A DNA stretch of 64,000 nt from Alicyclobacillus_A sp963788285 (GCA_963788285.1 CAWBGB010000004.1:186001-250000); one strand, 5' to 3'; numbered from the stretch's first letter, positions 17,593 to 26,059 are shown. Notes: generated by a model from the letters alone, not told the origin. Program-made: numbers and translations.

Positions 17593-18234
17593 ATGAAAGG
17601 ACAAGAGTCCAAAGTGACGCGCAGAGGATGTGGTCGTTTGTTTGACTGGTTCGGATGGATTGCGGACAGTGTGCTGTCACTGGGTTACGTTGGGGTGTAC
17701 TTGGCACTGGTGTTAGAAGGACTCGGACTTCCATTTCCGGGGGACGTCGCGATGGCGTTCTACGGCTTCGCGGCTGCACGCGGAAATGTGCACCTGGGTG
17801 CCGTGATGGTCTGCAGCCTCGCCGGTTACATGACCGGATCTACCATAGCGTTTGCCGTCAGCCGAAAATTTGGCGGACACTGGTTGGATAACATGTCACA
17901 CCGGCTATTGCTGAACCAGCGGAGTATGATGAGCACTTCCGGATTGATTCACAGATACGGCGCGTGGCTGCTCATTCCAGGCCGCTTTCTCCCTGGCGTC
18001 CGATCCGTCAGTTCCTACGTGGCCGGTATCAGCCGTATGGATTTTCAGGCCTTCCTGCTTTACACTGGGATTGGATCAGCGTTGTGGTGCGCGGGTTGGG
18101 TGGCACTCGGGTTTTGGTTCGGGGAACACCTCACAGAGGTTCTACACGTGGTACAGTCCAGCTTGGCCTACCTGTTAGGCGGCGTACTGGTCGCCGTGCT
18201 CTGCTTCCTGTTGTACCGTCGCAAGGCCCGTTGA
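17593..18234 (+). CDS. DedA/VTT-family membrane protein
   Basis: About 213 residues with several membrane helices. It contains the DedA motifs LEGLGLPFPGDVAM (about residue 41) and GRFLPGVRSVSSYVAG (about 135), which form the re-entrant core of this family. DedA proteins affect lipid (undecaprenyl phosphate or phospholipid) trafficking and envelope stress; which one applies here is unknown. ATG 17593 has no clear ribosome binding site. A TTG near 17638 behind AGAGG would give a shorter but still complete DedA core. Confidence 0.85.
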   Translation: MKGQESKVTRRGCGRLFDWFGWIADSVLSLGYVGVYLALVLEGLGLPFPGDVAMAFYGFAAARGNVHLGAVMVCSLAGYMTGSTIAFAVSRKFGGHWLDNMSHRLLLNQRSMMSTSGLIHRYGAWLLIPGRFLPGVRSVSSYVAGISRMDFQAFLLYTGIGSALWCAGWVALGFWFGEHLTEVLHVVQSSLAYLLGGVLVAVLCFLLYRRKAR

Positions 18235-18249
18235 CAGGAGGGACACCGT

Positions 18250-18498
18250 TTGGCGAAGCGCAAAGTGGAATATTGTGTGAGCAACGAGGAACGGGGTTCT
18301 GGCGAAGTGGTGGAACGGGTCAAACAACAGTTCCCTAAGGTGCGCGTCAAACGTTGGGGGTGTCTTGGGTACTGCGACGTGTGCATTCACAATCCATACG
18401 TGTTGATAGACGACGTGGATTATTTGGAGGCGCCGACGGCCGCCGAATTGTGGGAGCAAGTCAAGGCGAAACTGACCCAGCCGGTACACACGGAATAA
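18250..18498 (+). CDS. DUF1450 (YuzB-like) protein
   Basis: 82 residues with CGLGYC-type cysteines: GCLGYCDVCIHNPYV, typical of the DUF1450 family. It starts at TTG 18250 behind AGGAGGG, 15 bp after the DedA gene, so the two are probably cotranscribed. Function unknown; the conserved cysteines suggest metal or redox binding. Confidence 0.8.
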   Translation: MAKRKVEYCVSNEERGSGEVVERVKQQFPKVRVKRWGCLGYCDVCIHNPYVLIDDVDYLEAPTAAELWEQVKAKLTQPVHTE

Positions 18499-18503
18499 GG
18501 AAA

Positions 18504-18538
18504 CGCCCCGCACACCGAAACGGTGCAGTGGGGCGTTG
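18504..18538 (+). terminator. Terminator after the DUF1450 gene
   Basis: AACGCCCC pairs with GGGGCGTT around a loop that itself holds a short CACCG/CGGTG stem; a short T-rich tract follows. It also lies between two convergent genes. Confidence 0.75.
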
Positions 18539-18543
18539 TCTCG

Positions 18544-18755
18544 TTACGCAATGGTAGCGCTGTCCGTGGAAACTTGTACGGCGTCCACCTTCTTTACGAT
18601 TGCACCTTGCTGGAACGCAAAGATCCCCTTGGAGACAATCAGGTCCATCGCTTTACTTACGGCGTTCGCAGTTGCTTCGAATTCGGGATGGAAATCCGGA
18701 CATTCTTGTCCTGATCCGTCATAAACGTTAACTGTAGCGTCGTTTTCGCGGCCAT
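18544..18755 (-). pseudogene. DUF2922 family small protein, with a frameshift
   Basis: From ATG 18755 the protein starts MAAKTTLQLTFMTDQDKN, typical of DUF2922, but this frame closes after about 32 codons. The rest of the family pattern (AVSKAMDLIVSKGIF…GAIVKKVDAVQV) continues in another frame to 18544. One lost base near 18685-18695 would explain it. The 5' end is duplicated at 25701-25758, next to its usual partner, a DUF1659 gene. The gene is therefore one flank of an inserted element. It is non-functional as read unless there is a sequencing error. Confidence 0.75.
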
Positions 18756-18764
18756 CACGGGTCA
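18707..18764. repeat. Left direct repeat of the integrated island (attL-like)
   Basis: 58 bp matching 25701-25758 in the same orientation, with 3 mismatches. It covers the start codon and first codons of the DUF2922 gene. Same-orientation flanking repeats with a recombinase gene next to one of them are the signature of site-specific integration. Confidence 0.8.
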
Positions 18765-18994
18765 ATTTTCCGCTGTAGCGATCCACTTTTGACAACGCGA
18801 TCTAACTGTTCTATCGCCTTTAATCGTTTACCCTGTTTGTCATAGCGCTTAATGACCTACGGCTTTTATCGTAATACTTGTACATTGCCTTTCTGACCTA
18901 TTCCTTCCTACGTTCTTTTCTCACTGTAGGCGATAGCAAAATCCGTAACTGACGTTGTTGATCAGGTAAAATCCGAAATTGATTGATCAGGGTT

Positions 18995-19030
18995 GACGAA
19001 AAAATACCCACGCGGTAACTCACGTGTGGG
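18995..19030 (-). terminator. Orphan terminator-like hairpin inside the island
   Basis: CCCACACGTGAG/TTACCGCGTGGG-type stem followed by TATTTTTT on the minus strand. I see no intact minus-strand gene directly upstream, so it probably belonged to a lost gene. The rest of 18765-19116 holds only broken short frames. Confidence 0.5.
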
Positions 19031-19116
19031 CAGTGAACCACAGTGTGTTCACAGTTTTAATTCGGTTCTCGCAGCGTGAATGGTGGTCTAACTTCTATTT
19101 GGGAATATCAGACTGA

Positions 19117-19395
19117 AACGGTCATTGTAGAGGCATTAGAAACCGCGGTATCCATCGCGCAGGCTTCCGGGTTCGAGACATTTTTATTGAATACTTCGGT
19201 CTGGCTGGCCATAAAGGATACGACGAAAAAGCTATTCTAAAGAAAAAACTATGCGAGGATAACGGTATTAAACTAATATTGCTATACCAACGAGACATTC
19301 TGACCCAAAGAACACTAAAGCGCTCACTCACATCGGATATCACATATCCCAGCGCTTCGAGTCTCCATCCGTTGTCGGGGGGAGCATTTTCTTAA
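19117..19395 (+). pseudogene. Fragment of a PD-(D/E)XK-like (Vsr/helicase-associated) nuclease
   Basis: An open frame of about 92 codons without a proper start contains FIEYFGLAGHKGYDEKAI followed by KLCEDNGIKLILLYQRDI. This pattern (IEyfG…gYd…K…l…giklI.l…dl) is seen at the C-terminus of Vsr-like and helicase-associated endonuclease domains. The upstream part is absent and a TGA closes the frame at 19114-19116. I consider it a remnant of a defence- or mobile-element nuclease; the family call is from pattern memory only. Confidence 0.4.
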
Positions 19396-19522
19396 TTAAT
19401 CACCTCTGCAATTCACGCCGATCCATCATGCCTTACATTCCCGTCTAGTTCGGGCACCCAATGTTGCATACCTACCTCTGAGTACGGCTAGCTACACGCT
19501 CGAAAGGTACTGTGAAGCATAA

Positions 19523-19551
19523 AGGGGAGCCGCCATCTTGGCAGCTCCCCT
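19523..19551 (-). terminator. Terminator of the secreted coiled-coil gene
   Basis: AGGGGAGCTGCC pairs with GGCGGCTCCCCT and is followed by TTATG on the minus strand, 62 bp after the stop of the gene at 19613. Confidence 0.75.
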
Positions 19552-19612
19552 ATCACTGTACCTAACCGTGAAACGATGAGAAGGCTGTTTTGCCGCTTTA
19601 ACTATCGTCAGA

Positions 19613-20218
19613 CTACTTCTCAAGCGAAATTGCTTCCTCTGTGTAATGGATAGCAGCTTGTTGAAGCTTCAAAATTGCATCCTGCAGCTCTGTCAATCCA
19701 CCATCGTATGGGTGAGTCTTCCACGCATCCATCTTATTCTTCAAGCTGGCAATTTGGCTGTTGACATTTGCCAATTCTTTCTCGAGTTCATTATGTTCTG
19801 CGATAGCTTTCTTTAATAGTTTGGTTTGCGATTTGTGGTGCGCGTATTCGTCGATCAACTTCCACTCAGCATTCGATTCTTTAAGAATGGTCTGGCAACG
19901 GCTCGTCAATTCTTTCAACTGCTGTTCTTCCGCACTGACTTGTGGAATAGATGACTTTTCCTTCGCTAATGCTTGTTCTGCAGTATATAGAGCAGCCACT
20001 TGACTGTTGATGTTATTCACAGTCGACAACAGCGCCAAGACATTTTTATTCGTGGTTGATGATGATTCAGCTTGCTTCAGCAAGGATTGTTCAGTCTTTA
20101 AGTTTGCGTTGTACTTAGTGTCGAAAGAATTAGTAGCTGCAAATGCCTGTGTGAGCCCAAGTGTTGCAACAGTTGCTGCTGTGGTCAGTGCGAGTAAACC
20201 CTTAGCCATTCTCTTCAC
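19613..20218 (-). CDS. Secreted coiled-coil protein of unknown function
   Basis: About 201 residues. A signal peptide with a basic start (KRMAKG), a hydrophobic core and a likely cleavage after TQAFA (about residue 28) is followed by long charged helices rich in Gln, Glu, Lys and Leu, predicted coiled coil. Only one cysteine is visible in the mature part. GTG 20218 has GGAG 8 nt upstream; an ATG two codons earlier is less well placed. It is inside the island and ends at its own terminator. I do not recognise a family. Confidence 0.7.
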   Translation of the reverse strand: MKRMAKGLLALTTAATVATLGLTQAFAATNSFDTKYNANLKTEQSLLKQAESSSTTNKNVLALLSTVNNINSQVAALYTAEQALAKEKSSIPQVSAEEQQLKELTSRCQTILKESNAEWKLIDEYAHHKSQTKLLKKAIAEHNELEKELANVNSQIASLKNKMDAWKTHPYDGGLTELQDAILKLQQAAIHYTEEAISLEK

Positions 20219-20315
20219 ATGCATCACTCCCACTAGGTTCGTTTAGTTGCTGAATCCGTAATACTGATTCGATAACAGCGTACATGTTATGGGGGTTCAA
20301 GCCGGTCAGTAAACA

Positions 20316-22204
20316 ATCGGGTAAGAGGGGGTGACTAACCCCCGTCTTCCCACACCACCGTACGTACCGTCCGGTATACGGCGGTTCATGTTGTGTAACG
20401 AAGTGAGTCGTACCGTTCGACTAAGCTTACAAGTCCTTGGTTGCGCCAATAGGCAATTCCAAGGGCTTTGTTCACTTGTGGCGTATTTGCGAGGCGCCAA
20501 TACCCTTTTCGGGAAGCGCTTATGAGTACTGCCCATTCGTTTGGAATGCCGAGTGCGACTAGATTGCGTTTCTTTGTTTTAGGTTTCTTCCATTGTTTCA
20601 GAAGGCACATCCGTAGTCGTCGGCGTATCCACTCGTCAAGTTCGGCGAAGACACTCCTGGTTTCGGCGTGGCGATAGTAGCCGGCCCACCCACGTAGGTA
20701 GGCGTTGAGCCGTTCTAGCCTTTGGGCCATCGATTGTCCCCTGCTTCGTTTCGTTAGTTCACGGACTTTGTCCTTGAAGCGCTTGAGGGACTTGGGGGCT
20801 ACTCGGATTTTCGGCCGTTGGTGCCACGTGAATGAGAAACCCAGAAATTTGCGCTTCCAGGGTCGGTCTACCGCACTCTTTTCCACATTTACCCTGAGCT
20901 TTAATCGTCCTTCTACAAATCTTCGTACACTCTCCATGACCCGTTCTCCTGCTCGACGACTGCGGACGTAGACATTACAGTCATCTGCATAACGGGCGAA
21001 CCGGTGCCCTCGGCGCATAAGTTCCTTGTCCAGGTCGTCCAACATAATGTTCGCCAGTAGCGGACTCAGCGGTCCGCCTTGCGAAACACCCTCGTCTGTT
21101 GTTACGCAGACTCCGTTGTACATGACACCGGCTTCTAGATATCGCCTAATGAGCCGCAACACTCGTTTGTCCTTAACTTTTCGAGCCACTCTTGCCATCA
21201 GCATGTCGTGGTTTACTCGGTCAAAGAATTGAGCCAGGTCAAGGTCTACAACCCAGCGATATCCTTGGGCGATGTAGCTTCGTGCCTGTTTCACTGCCTG
21301 GTGAGCACTATACCCTGGTCGGAACCCGTAGCTGTAAGGTGAGAATTCTGGGTCGAAGATGGGTGTGAGTACTTGCAGAAGAGCCTGTTGAATCAGGCGG
21401 TCAAGCACCGCTGGTATCCCTAGCATCCGTTTGCCACCGTCTGGTTTCGGGATTTCGACTCGACGTACGGGCATCGGTTGGTAGGTTCCACGAAGGAGTT
21501 CGTCACGGATGCGCGTCCAGTTGTCTATCAGGAATGGTCGAAGGGATTTTATTTCCATTCCATCGACGCCTGCGGCACCCTTGTTCTTCTCCACACGGCG
21601 CAGGGCCGAGAGCAGGTTCTCCCGCTCTACTACCTGTTCCATCAGGTTCGTACAATTCGCTTCGCGGGTTGGTTCGTTGGGTCGTGCCGGAGAGAAACTC
21701 GGCGCTTCCTCGGTCCCCCGTGGATTCACCACTTCCTCCCGAGGATAGCTCCCTTTCGGGATATTCGGCTGTCTATGCTTCTCTCTCGAACTTGCCATGA
21801 ACAACCCTCACAATCATGTTCGGTCCTTCCCTGCATCGGCGTCCCTTTGCGGGTACTATGACCTCTGCTGACTCCTGCCTGTTCAGCGCCACCTTTCGAT
21901 GACGGTTACCAGCTTTGCTGGCGTTCCGGGCAGGCCTCCCCGGGTAAGAGCGTTGTCTTTCCCTCCATATACCCACTCCATTTACTCTCGACAGCCTTCG
22001 GTAGCAAGGGCTTTATCTTGTTACGCAGACTCACCCAACTGTCGCTAGCCTCAATTGGAGTTCGTGACCCTTGGGCCGGAGGTTTGCCGCCGCCTTCCTT
22101 CAGATCCCACCTCACGATGGACACCTTTGGCTTAAGCTAATGGCTACTGCTACCTTCGCCATTCCGGACTTTCACCGTATAGACAACGCCCATGCCGAGC
22201 GCAC
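20316..22204 (-). mobile_element. Complete class C-like group II intron (copy B)
   Basis: The 5' end is GTGCGCTCGG at 22204, and the 3' end is near 20316 (…TTACCCGAT). A domain V-like hairpin (ACCGCCGTATACCGGACGGT arm, near 20350-20385) and a domain VI-like stem (GGGGGTTAGTCACCCCC, near 20325-20345) precede the 3' end. It encodes an intact reverse transcriptase without an endonuclease domain. It lies directly after the terminator at 22207-22236, the preferred class C target. The closely similar 5' half at 2232-3214 shows that this lineage has moved in this genome. All key parts look intact, so it may still be mobile. Confidence 0.9.
20386..21798 (-). CDS. ltrA: Group II intron reverse transcriptase/maturase
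   Basis: 470 residues. It has RT domains with the motif A region DLDLAQFFDRVNHD, the catalytic YADD (FARYADDCNVY, about residue 260), the SQGGPLSPLL motif before it, and a group II maturase X domain (RLNAYLRGWAGYYRHAE). The protein ends without a DNA-binding/HNH endonuclease domain, as in class C introns. It promotes splicing of the intron RNA and copies it into new sites. ATG 21798 has GAGGG 6 nt upstream. Full length and no stops, so probably active. Confidence 0.95.
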   Translation of the reverse strand: MASSREKHRQPNIPKGSYPREEVVNPRGTEEAPSFSPARPNEPTREANCTNLMEQVVERENLLSALRRVEKNKGAAGVDGMEIKSLRPFLIDNWTRIRDELLRGTYQPMPVRRVEIPKPDGGKRMLGIPAVLDRLIQQALLQVLTPIFDPEFSPYSYGFRPGYSAHQAVKQARSYIAQGYRWVVDLDLAQFFDRVNHDMLMARVARKVKDKRVLRLIRRYLEAGVMYNGVCVTTDEGVSQGGPLSPLLANIMLDDLDKELMRRGHRFARYADDCNVYVRSRRAGERVMESVRRFVEGRLKLRVNVEKSAVDRPWKRKFLGFSFTWHQRPKIRVAPKSLKRFKDKVRELTKRSRGQSMAQRLERLNAYLRGWAGYYRHAETRSVFAELDEWIRRRLRMCLLKQWKKPKTKKRNLVALGIPNEWAVLISASRKGYWRLANTPQVNKALGIAYWRNQGLVSLVERYDSLRYTT

Positions 22205-22206
22205 GT

Positions 22207-22236
22207 AAAAAGGAGCAGCCCAACTGGGGCTGCCCT
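22207..22236 (-). terminator. Terminator of the lipoprotein gene; insertion target of intron copy B
   Basis: GGGCAGCCCC/TGGGCTGCTCC stem followed by TTTTTA on the minus strand, about 100 bp after the lipoprotein stop and immediately before the intron 5' end. Confidence 0.85.
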
Positions 22237-22337
22237 AAGCACAGTACCAACAACAGACACCTCAAAGCTTATTACAATGAAGGTCTGAGTTGTTCAGATA
22301 GCGACTTGCTCGAACGTACGTGACCATTGAAACAGCA

Positions 22338-23744
22338 TTAGTAAACACCAGGTTCGGTTTCAGCATAATTCGTGGTGTCCACCGGGAACCACTTAACGGA
22401 AACACTCGGGTGAACTCCATCACTTTTGTTATCCTGAACGAGACTTGGTGGAATCGGTGTGTCACCAATCTCAATCACTGTCCGTGCAGGATTTGAGGTG
22501 TAAAAGGTCAGTCCGCGTATTTCGTTGATGCTTGGAACGTGAGCACCAAGGACTGGGTCTAAAATTTCACGGATGTGAATGTACGCTTCTCCCCCAGAAT
22601 AGGTCACGTCGTACGAAACGTATTGCTGCGTAACATTGTATTGGAGCAATCGACTTGTCCGTGTAACCAATATTCTACCATCGTGATATTCTTTGGCTAG
22701 CAATCGAAGTGCATTGACCGCACTCTGAGGCAGCACACCTGGAAAAATAGTTCCGGATAAATGTTGTGCTACGATTGAGTACTCGTGTAGTCGCTCCAAC
22801 TCATGAAGATGTGCTGGAGTCAGTTGCTCCGCTAGATGGTACGGTGTCCAGTTCCACAATGGATCTCCCATACTGTTGTAGCCGGAGTTCGTATATCGCC
22901 AAAATCCCCAAACATGTCGCCCATCTGGCAATGTTAACGGGAAGATAACCGACTTCATGCCAAATTCATCACTCGACAAATCTGGCCATACGAACTTAAT
23001 CCCGTAAGGAATTGTTAAGTCCGTATGGTAGTACTTCGACCACGGATTAGCCCCTTGTTGATACGAAGAAAACGGAGCTTTTCCATAAGATCCAAAGTTA
23101 TCTACATTGGACTCATTTCCGTGATCAGTCCAAACGGTAATGAAGTCCCCATTTTCTTTGAGCGCGTCGATTGCCTGTATGGCTAATTGACGTGAGAACA
23201 GTGTTTTTCTTTGATCCACTTGGCTAAAGTCGCCGTATGAGTGCATGGTGTCGATCCAACCTACGTGAATGTAGTGGTTAATGACACTCGCAGCATAAGG
23301 CTGATCAGATACACCTTTAAAGTACGATAACTCATCGGACATGGGTTCGTGATTGATGTCAACATACCCAGGCAAATTGTCTCCGTTATACATGAAAAAT
23401 GAGTCGGCAAAATCAAGTCCAAGACCACGGCCAAGAGGCGTCATCTGGGTCGTATTGATAAACTCATGAACCAAATTGAACTTACGGAGTGTTTCGCTGT
23501 CCGCGTCTGACGAAATCGCCAACATGGCTTGATACGGGTAAGGAAACTTACGCATTCCGTAGACCACGGGCGCTACACCCGTGTCAAATTCGTCCGTCAC
23601 CGCTACTACGGGGCGCGGTGCCTTTGTTCGATATGTATCATTCGTAGATACTGTTGGCTCTTCATGTTGAGGAGCACAGCCGACCATAGTGCTAGTCAGT
23701 CCAAAAACTAGCGTAACCAAGGCAAGAATTTGGTACCGTTTCAA
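22338..23744 (-). CDS. Lipoprotein of unknown function, polysaccharide-deacetylase-like
   Basis: About 468 residues. From TTG 23744 (GGAGGGG 6 nt upstream) a lipoprotein signal sequence ends in the lipobox TMVGC, so the protein is anchored outside the membrane. The mature part contains MLAISSDADSETLRKF and later WTDHGNES, reminiscent of the NodB/polysaccharide-deacetylase fold, in which early Asp and His residues bind metal. The similarity is weak and I cannot name a substrate. It lies inside the island and ends at the terminator that received intron copy B. Confidence 0.65.
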   Translation of the reverse strand: MKRYQILALVTLVFGLTSTMVGCAPQHEEPTVSTNDTYRTKAPRPVVAVTDEFDTGVAPVVYGMRKFPYPYQAMLAISSDADSETLRKFNLVHEFINTTQMTPLGRGLGLDFADSFFMYNGDNLPGYVDINHEPMSDELSYFKGVSDQPYAASVINHYIHVGWIDTMHSYGDFSQVDQRKTLFSRQLAIQAIDALKENGDFITVWTDHGNESNVDNFGSYGKAPFSSYQQGANPWSKYYHTDLTIPYGIKFVWPDLSSDEFGMKSVIFPLTLPDGRHVWGFWRYTNSGYNSMGDPLWNWTPYHLAEQLTPAHLHELERLHEYSIVAQHLSGTIFPGVLPQSAVNALRLLAKEYHDGRILVTRTSRLLQYNVTQQYVSYDVTYSGGEAYIHIREILDPVLGAHVPSINEIRGLTFYTSNPARTVIEIGDTPIPPSLVQDNKSDGVHPSVSVKWFPVDTTNYAETEPGVY

Positions 23745-24560
23745 ACTGAACCCCTCCCTATTTCCATGAGCTGATGAGTCATTTTCAACAGGGCATGTTT
23801 TAATTAATTTGAACAACTACGTTTGGATGTGAAACGCTTGAGTACAAATTTGTTTTTACCGGCTTTAAAAGAAATCGTTGGTGCCAATAACCAGAAATCA
23901 TCAGGTCATTCTCCGTTAGTCATGCATGCAGCGCAAGCGCAGCACCACAGATGATGAAAATTGCTTCTTCGGTTTTTCCGTTTTTCAGGATAAAGAATTT
24001 AATTTCCATGGGAGTCCATACGAGTGGAGTTTTTATCTGTCAGTGGAGTGTAATGTATTCACCTTAAAGTTTGATTAATGTTTGATGGGCATTTGGTTAG
24101 GTGAGGAGAAAAGGTTAAGGAACATTGCGTGCCATTCGTAGTCGTCTCGTAGGAGTCTTATACTGACACCGTTTTCAAGGCAGTACAGTGTACAGTATTC
24201 TTCCCCCATAGGGGCATCTACGTTATATGCAGGCAGGCTGGGGTGGTTGGAACAAGACTTTCGTGAGAATTGTACGTAGTTACCAGAAGAAATTCCGACT
24301 TGTCTAATATACTTATACTCTCTGTCTGAGACGCAGTGTAGCACAGTTTTAGACGGTTTGAATACCTGAACATAAAAAACAAAACATACGTCAGACCCAC
24401 GTATAATCTCTGAAAACGGCGTGTAGACACCATTTTAGGTATCAAAATCGGTGCTGTAGTTGTACCGATATGTCAATGATTCGCCGTTCTGTCCAACTCA
24501 GTCAATCTGACGTATCACACAAAGCATCAGAAGTTTTCACCTGTAACTACTCTGTTTAAA
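23745..24560. other. AT-rich stretch of the island with no firm gene
   Basis: A minus-strand frame of 89 codons at 24075-24344 is the best candidate, but it has no clear ribosome binding site, no recognisable family and an unusual cysteine-rich composition. I see no promoter, RNA gene or repeat that I can support. Most likely degraded sequence. Confidence 0.4.
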
Positions 24561-24561
24561 C

Positions 24562-24598
24562 AAAAAAGCCGCCCCGAGCGTTAACACGGTTAGAGCGG
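24562..24598 (-). terminator. Terminator downstream of a gene remnant in the island
   Basis: CCGCTCTAACCG…CGGGGCGG stem followed by TTTTTTG on the minus strand. Confidence 0.6.
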
Positions 24599-24617
24599 TA
24601 TATTCGTTACTTACTGC

Positions 24618-24743
24618 CTACAACAGCCTTCTCAACGAGGCTCGAATCAAACCGTCTACATCACCGATAACACCGCTGACTAAAGCGACCCGTGATGCAC
24701 CCTGTGATTTGACTGCGGCAAAGGCGTCTTCACGTGATGTTCT
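24618..24743 (-). pseudogene. C-terminal remnant of an unrecognised gene
   Basis: A frame of about 40 codons with protein-like composition (AAVKSQGASRVALVSG…DGLIRASLRRLL) ends at TAG 24618, 20 bp before a good terminator. The frame is closed by TGA just upstream and has no start codon with a ribosome binding site. I cannot assign a family. Confidence 0.3.
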
Positions 24744-24792
24744 TCAGCGGAGAGAACTGTTTATGTTGCTGTTTAATGTCCGTGGTTGTCGT

Positions 24793-25557
24793 CTAAATGT
24801 ACTTTCGTACCATCGTGATGTCACTGTGCCCCAGTATCTTCTGCAGTGAAAACGGGTCTCCACCGTTCATAATGTAAAAAAGTGCTCCAGTGTGACGGAA
24901 GGTATGTGGAGAGACGCGCTTTCCTGTCATGCTTCATACAGCCGCGTTCGCCAGTGGATAGCTCAGGGGGCGTCCGTAGAACGTCAGGAACAGACGGTCA
25001 TCATCAAAGTCCTCTGGCTCGCGCATGTACTGTGAGAACAGCTTTTCCGTATTCGTTGATATCGGCACGGTGGGTGCTCTTCTCGTCTAGGTGTGCTGCG
25101 CCTCCAGCGTAATAATGCCTGCTCTGATATACGTTGTGACGCGGTATGTTCAGCAGTTCAGATATGCGGACTATCGTATCAAGCAACACGCCGATCATGA
25201 CGTAATCGCGGAAACCAACGAACCGTGAAGTATTAATCTGTTTAAGCAGTGTCTTTACTTCTGCTGGTGTAAAGGACTCAATTGTGTCCTCTGATATTTT
25301 TAACAGCTTAATCGCTTTGGACTTCCGTTTGAATGTATCCCTCACGAAATGCGTACTCATGAGAGAACGAATCAATCTGTATCTTAAGGTCACGCTCGGT
25401 TAACATCCAGTCGATATACTTCAGAAATATCCCCTTGTTGATTTCTGTTGGCAGCAAATCGCGGTGAACGCTCCGATATTTCGTTCAGTGTCAACGTCCC
25501 CAGTGCGCGGCGTACGTCTGTTTCTGCAGTGACTTTACGGGCTAGTTTACGTACCAT
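24793..25557 (-). pseudogene. Tyrosine recombinase (XerC/D-like integrase), multiply frameshifted
   Basis: From ATG 25557 (behind CAGGAGG) the gene reads MVRKLARKV. It then continues in different frames: a core-binding part, the catalytic-domain start (ESFTPAEVKTLLKQI, then ISELLNIPRH, where the first catalytic Arg lies), then FYGRPLSYPLANAAV, and finally SPHTFRHTGALF, LGHSDITMVRKYI and TAG at 24793. The HxxR, H and final Tyr of the family are all visible, but in at least three frames. It is dead. It lies 143 bp inside the right repeat, the usual place for an integrase next to its att site. Confidence 0.85.
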
Positions 25558-25700
25558 GGTGACCTCCTGTGTTTGTAATGGTTCGGTCACTGTTCGGAAC
25601 AGTGTAGCCGTGTGATCATGGACTTGTCCACCCAAAAAACGTTGAATTGACGAGGTTTTTCATGCTGTCTAATCCACAGTTATCACATTTCAGGACCTTC

Positions 25701-25758
25701 TGTCCTGATCCGTTATAAACGTAAACTGCAGCGTCGTTTTCGCGGCCATCACGGGTCA
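25701..25758. repeat. Right direct repeat of the island (attR-like), 5' end of DUF2922
   Basis: Same-orientation copy of 18707-18764 with 3 mismatches. On the minus strand it holds ATG (25749) and MAAKTTLQFTFITDQD, then a stop soon after. It lies 55 bp after the DUF1659 stop, the natural position of the DUF2922 start, so this is the original junction, and the rest of the gene is now 7 kb away at 18544. Confidence 0.8.
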
Positions 25759-25814
25759 CATCCCTTCCACAGTCGCGCGGCCGTTCCGCGCTTCACTTAC
25801 GCCTCAATGCCGTT

Positions 25815-26009
25815 CTAATCCACCTTCGATACCCCGTACAGGGTCTGTGCGAAGAGCTCTCCCAAGGCTTGTCCAACTGCGAGAATGTCGTCGTCGGAAG
25901 CCGTCGGTGACACGTGGGCGTAGTTGCGGTACTTCAGTTTCGGCAAGCCGCTCGACGGGGTGCCGACCTGCAACTGCAAGTGCTGGGAAACCGGAGTCAC
26001 TGTCGCCGT
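25815..26009 (-). CDS. DUF1659 small protein, possibly with a mutated start codon
   Basis: About 64 residues: VTPVSQHLQLQVG…GLPKLKYRNYAHVSPTASDDDILAVGQAL, a good match to the DUF1659 family of spore-formers, usually encoded just before DUF2922. Function unknown. The best-placed start, 8 nt after GGAG, is ACG at 26007-26009 where relatives would have ATG (giving xATVTPVS). The nearest normal start is GTG 26000, which lacks a ribosome binding site at a proper distance. The gene may be poorly translated or silent. Confidence 0.7.
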   Translation of the reverse strand, partial: TATVTPVSQHLQLQVGTPSSGLPKLKYRNYAHVSPTASDDDILAVGQALGELFAQTLYGVSKVD

Positions 26010-26059
26010 GGAACTCGCTCCTCTCTTACGCTCTATTGGGTGCGCACTTCTTCACATGC

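Larger units (their letters stand above)
18765..25700. mobile_element. Old integrative element in the DUF1659-DUF2922 pair
   Basis: About 6.9 kb between the two 58-bp repeats. The content is AT-richer than both flanks. It carries a decayed tyrosine recombinase 143 bp inside the right repeat, a nuclease-like fragment, a secreted coiled-coil protein, a group II intron, a lipoprotein and unassigned DNA. Insertion duplicated the 5' end of the DUF2922 gene. With the integrase broken, it should no longer excise by itself. Whether the lipoprotein and secreted protein came with the element or later is unknown. Confidence 0.7.

Noticed and set aside
24075..24445. Hypothetical genes in the right half of the island
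   Set aside because: Two overlapping minus-strand frames lack ribosome binding sites and recognisable domains; described only as an unassigned stretch.
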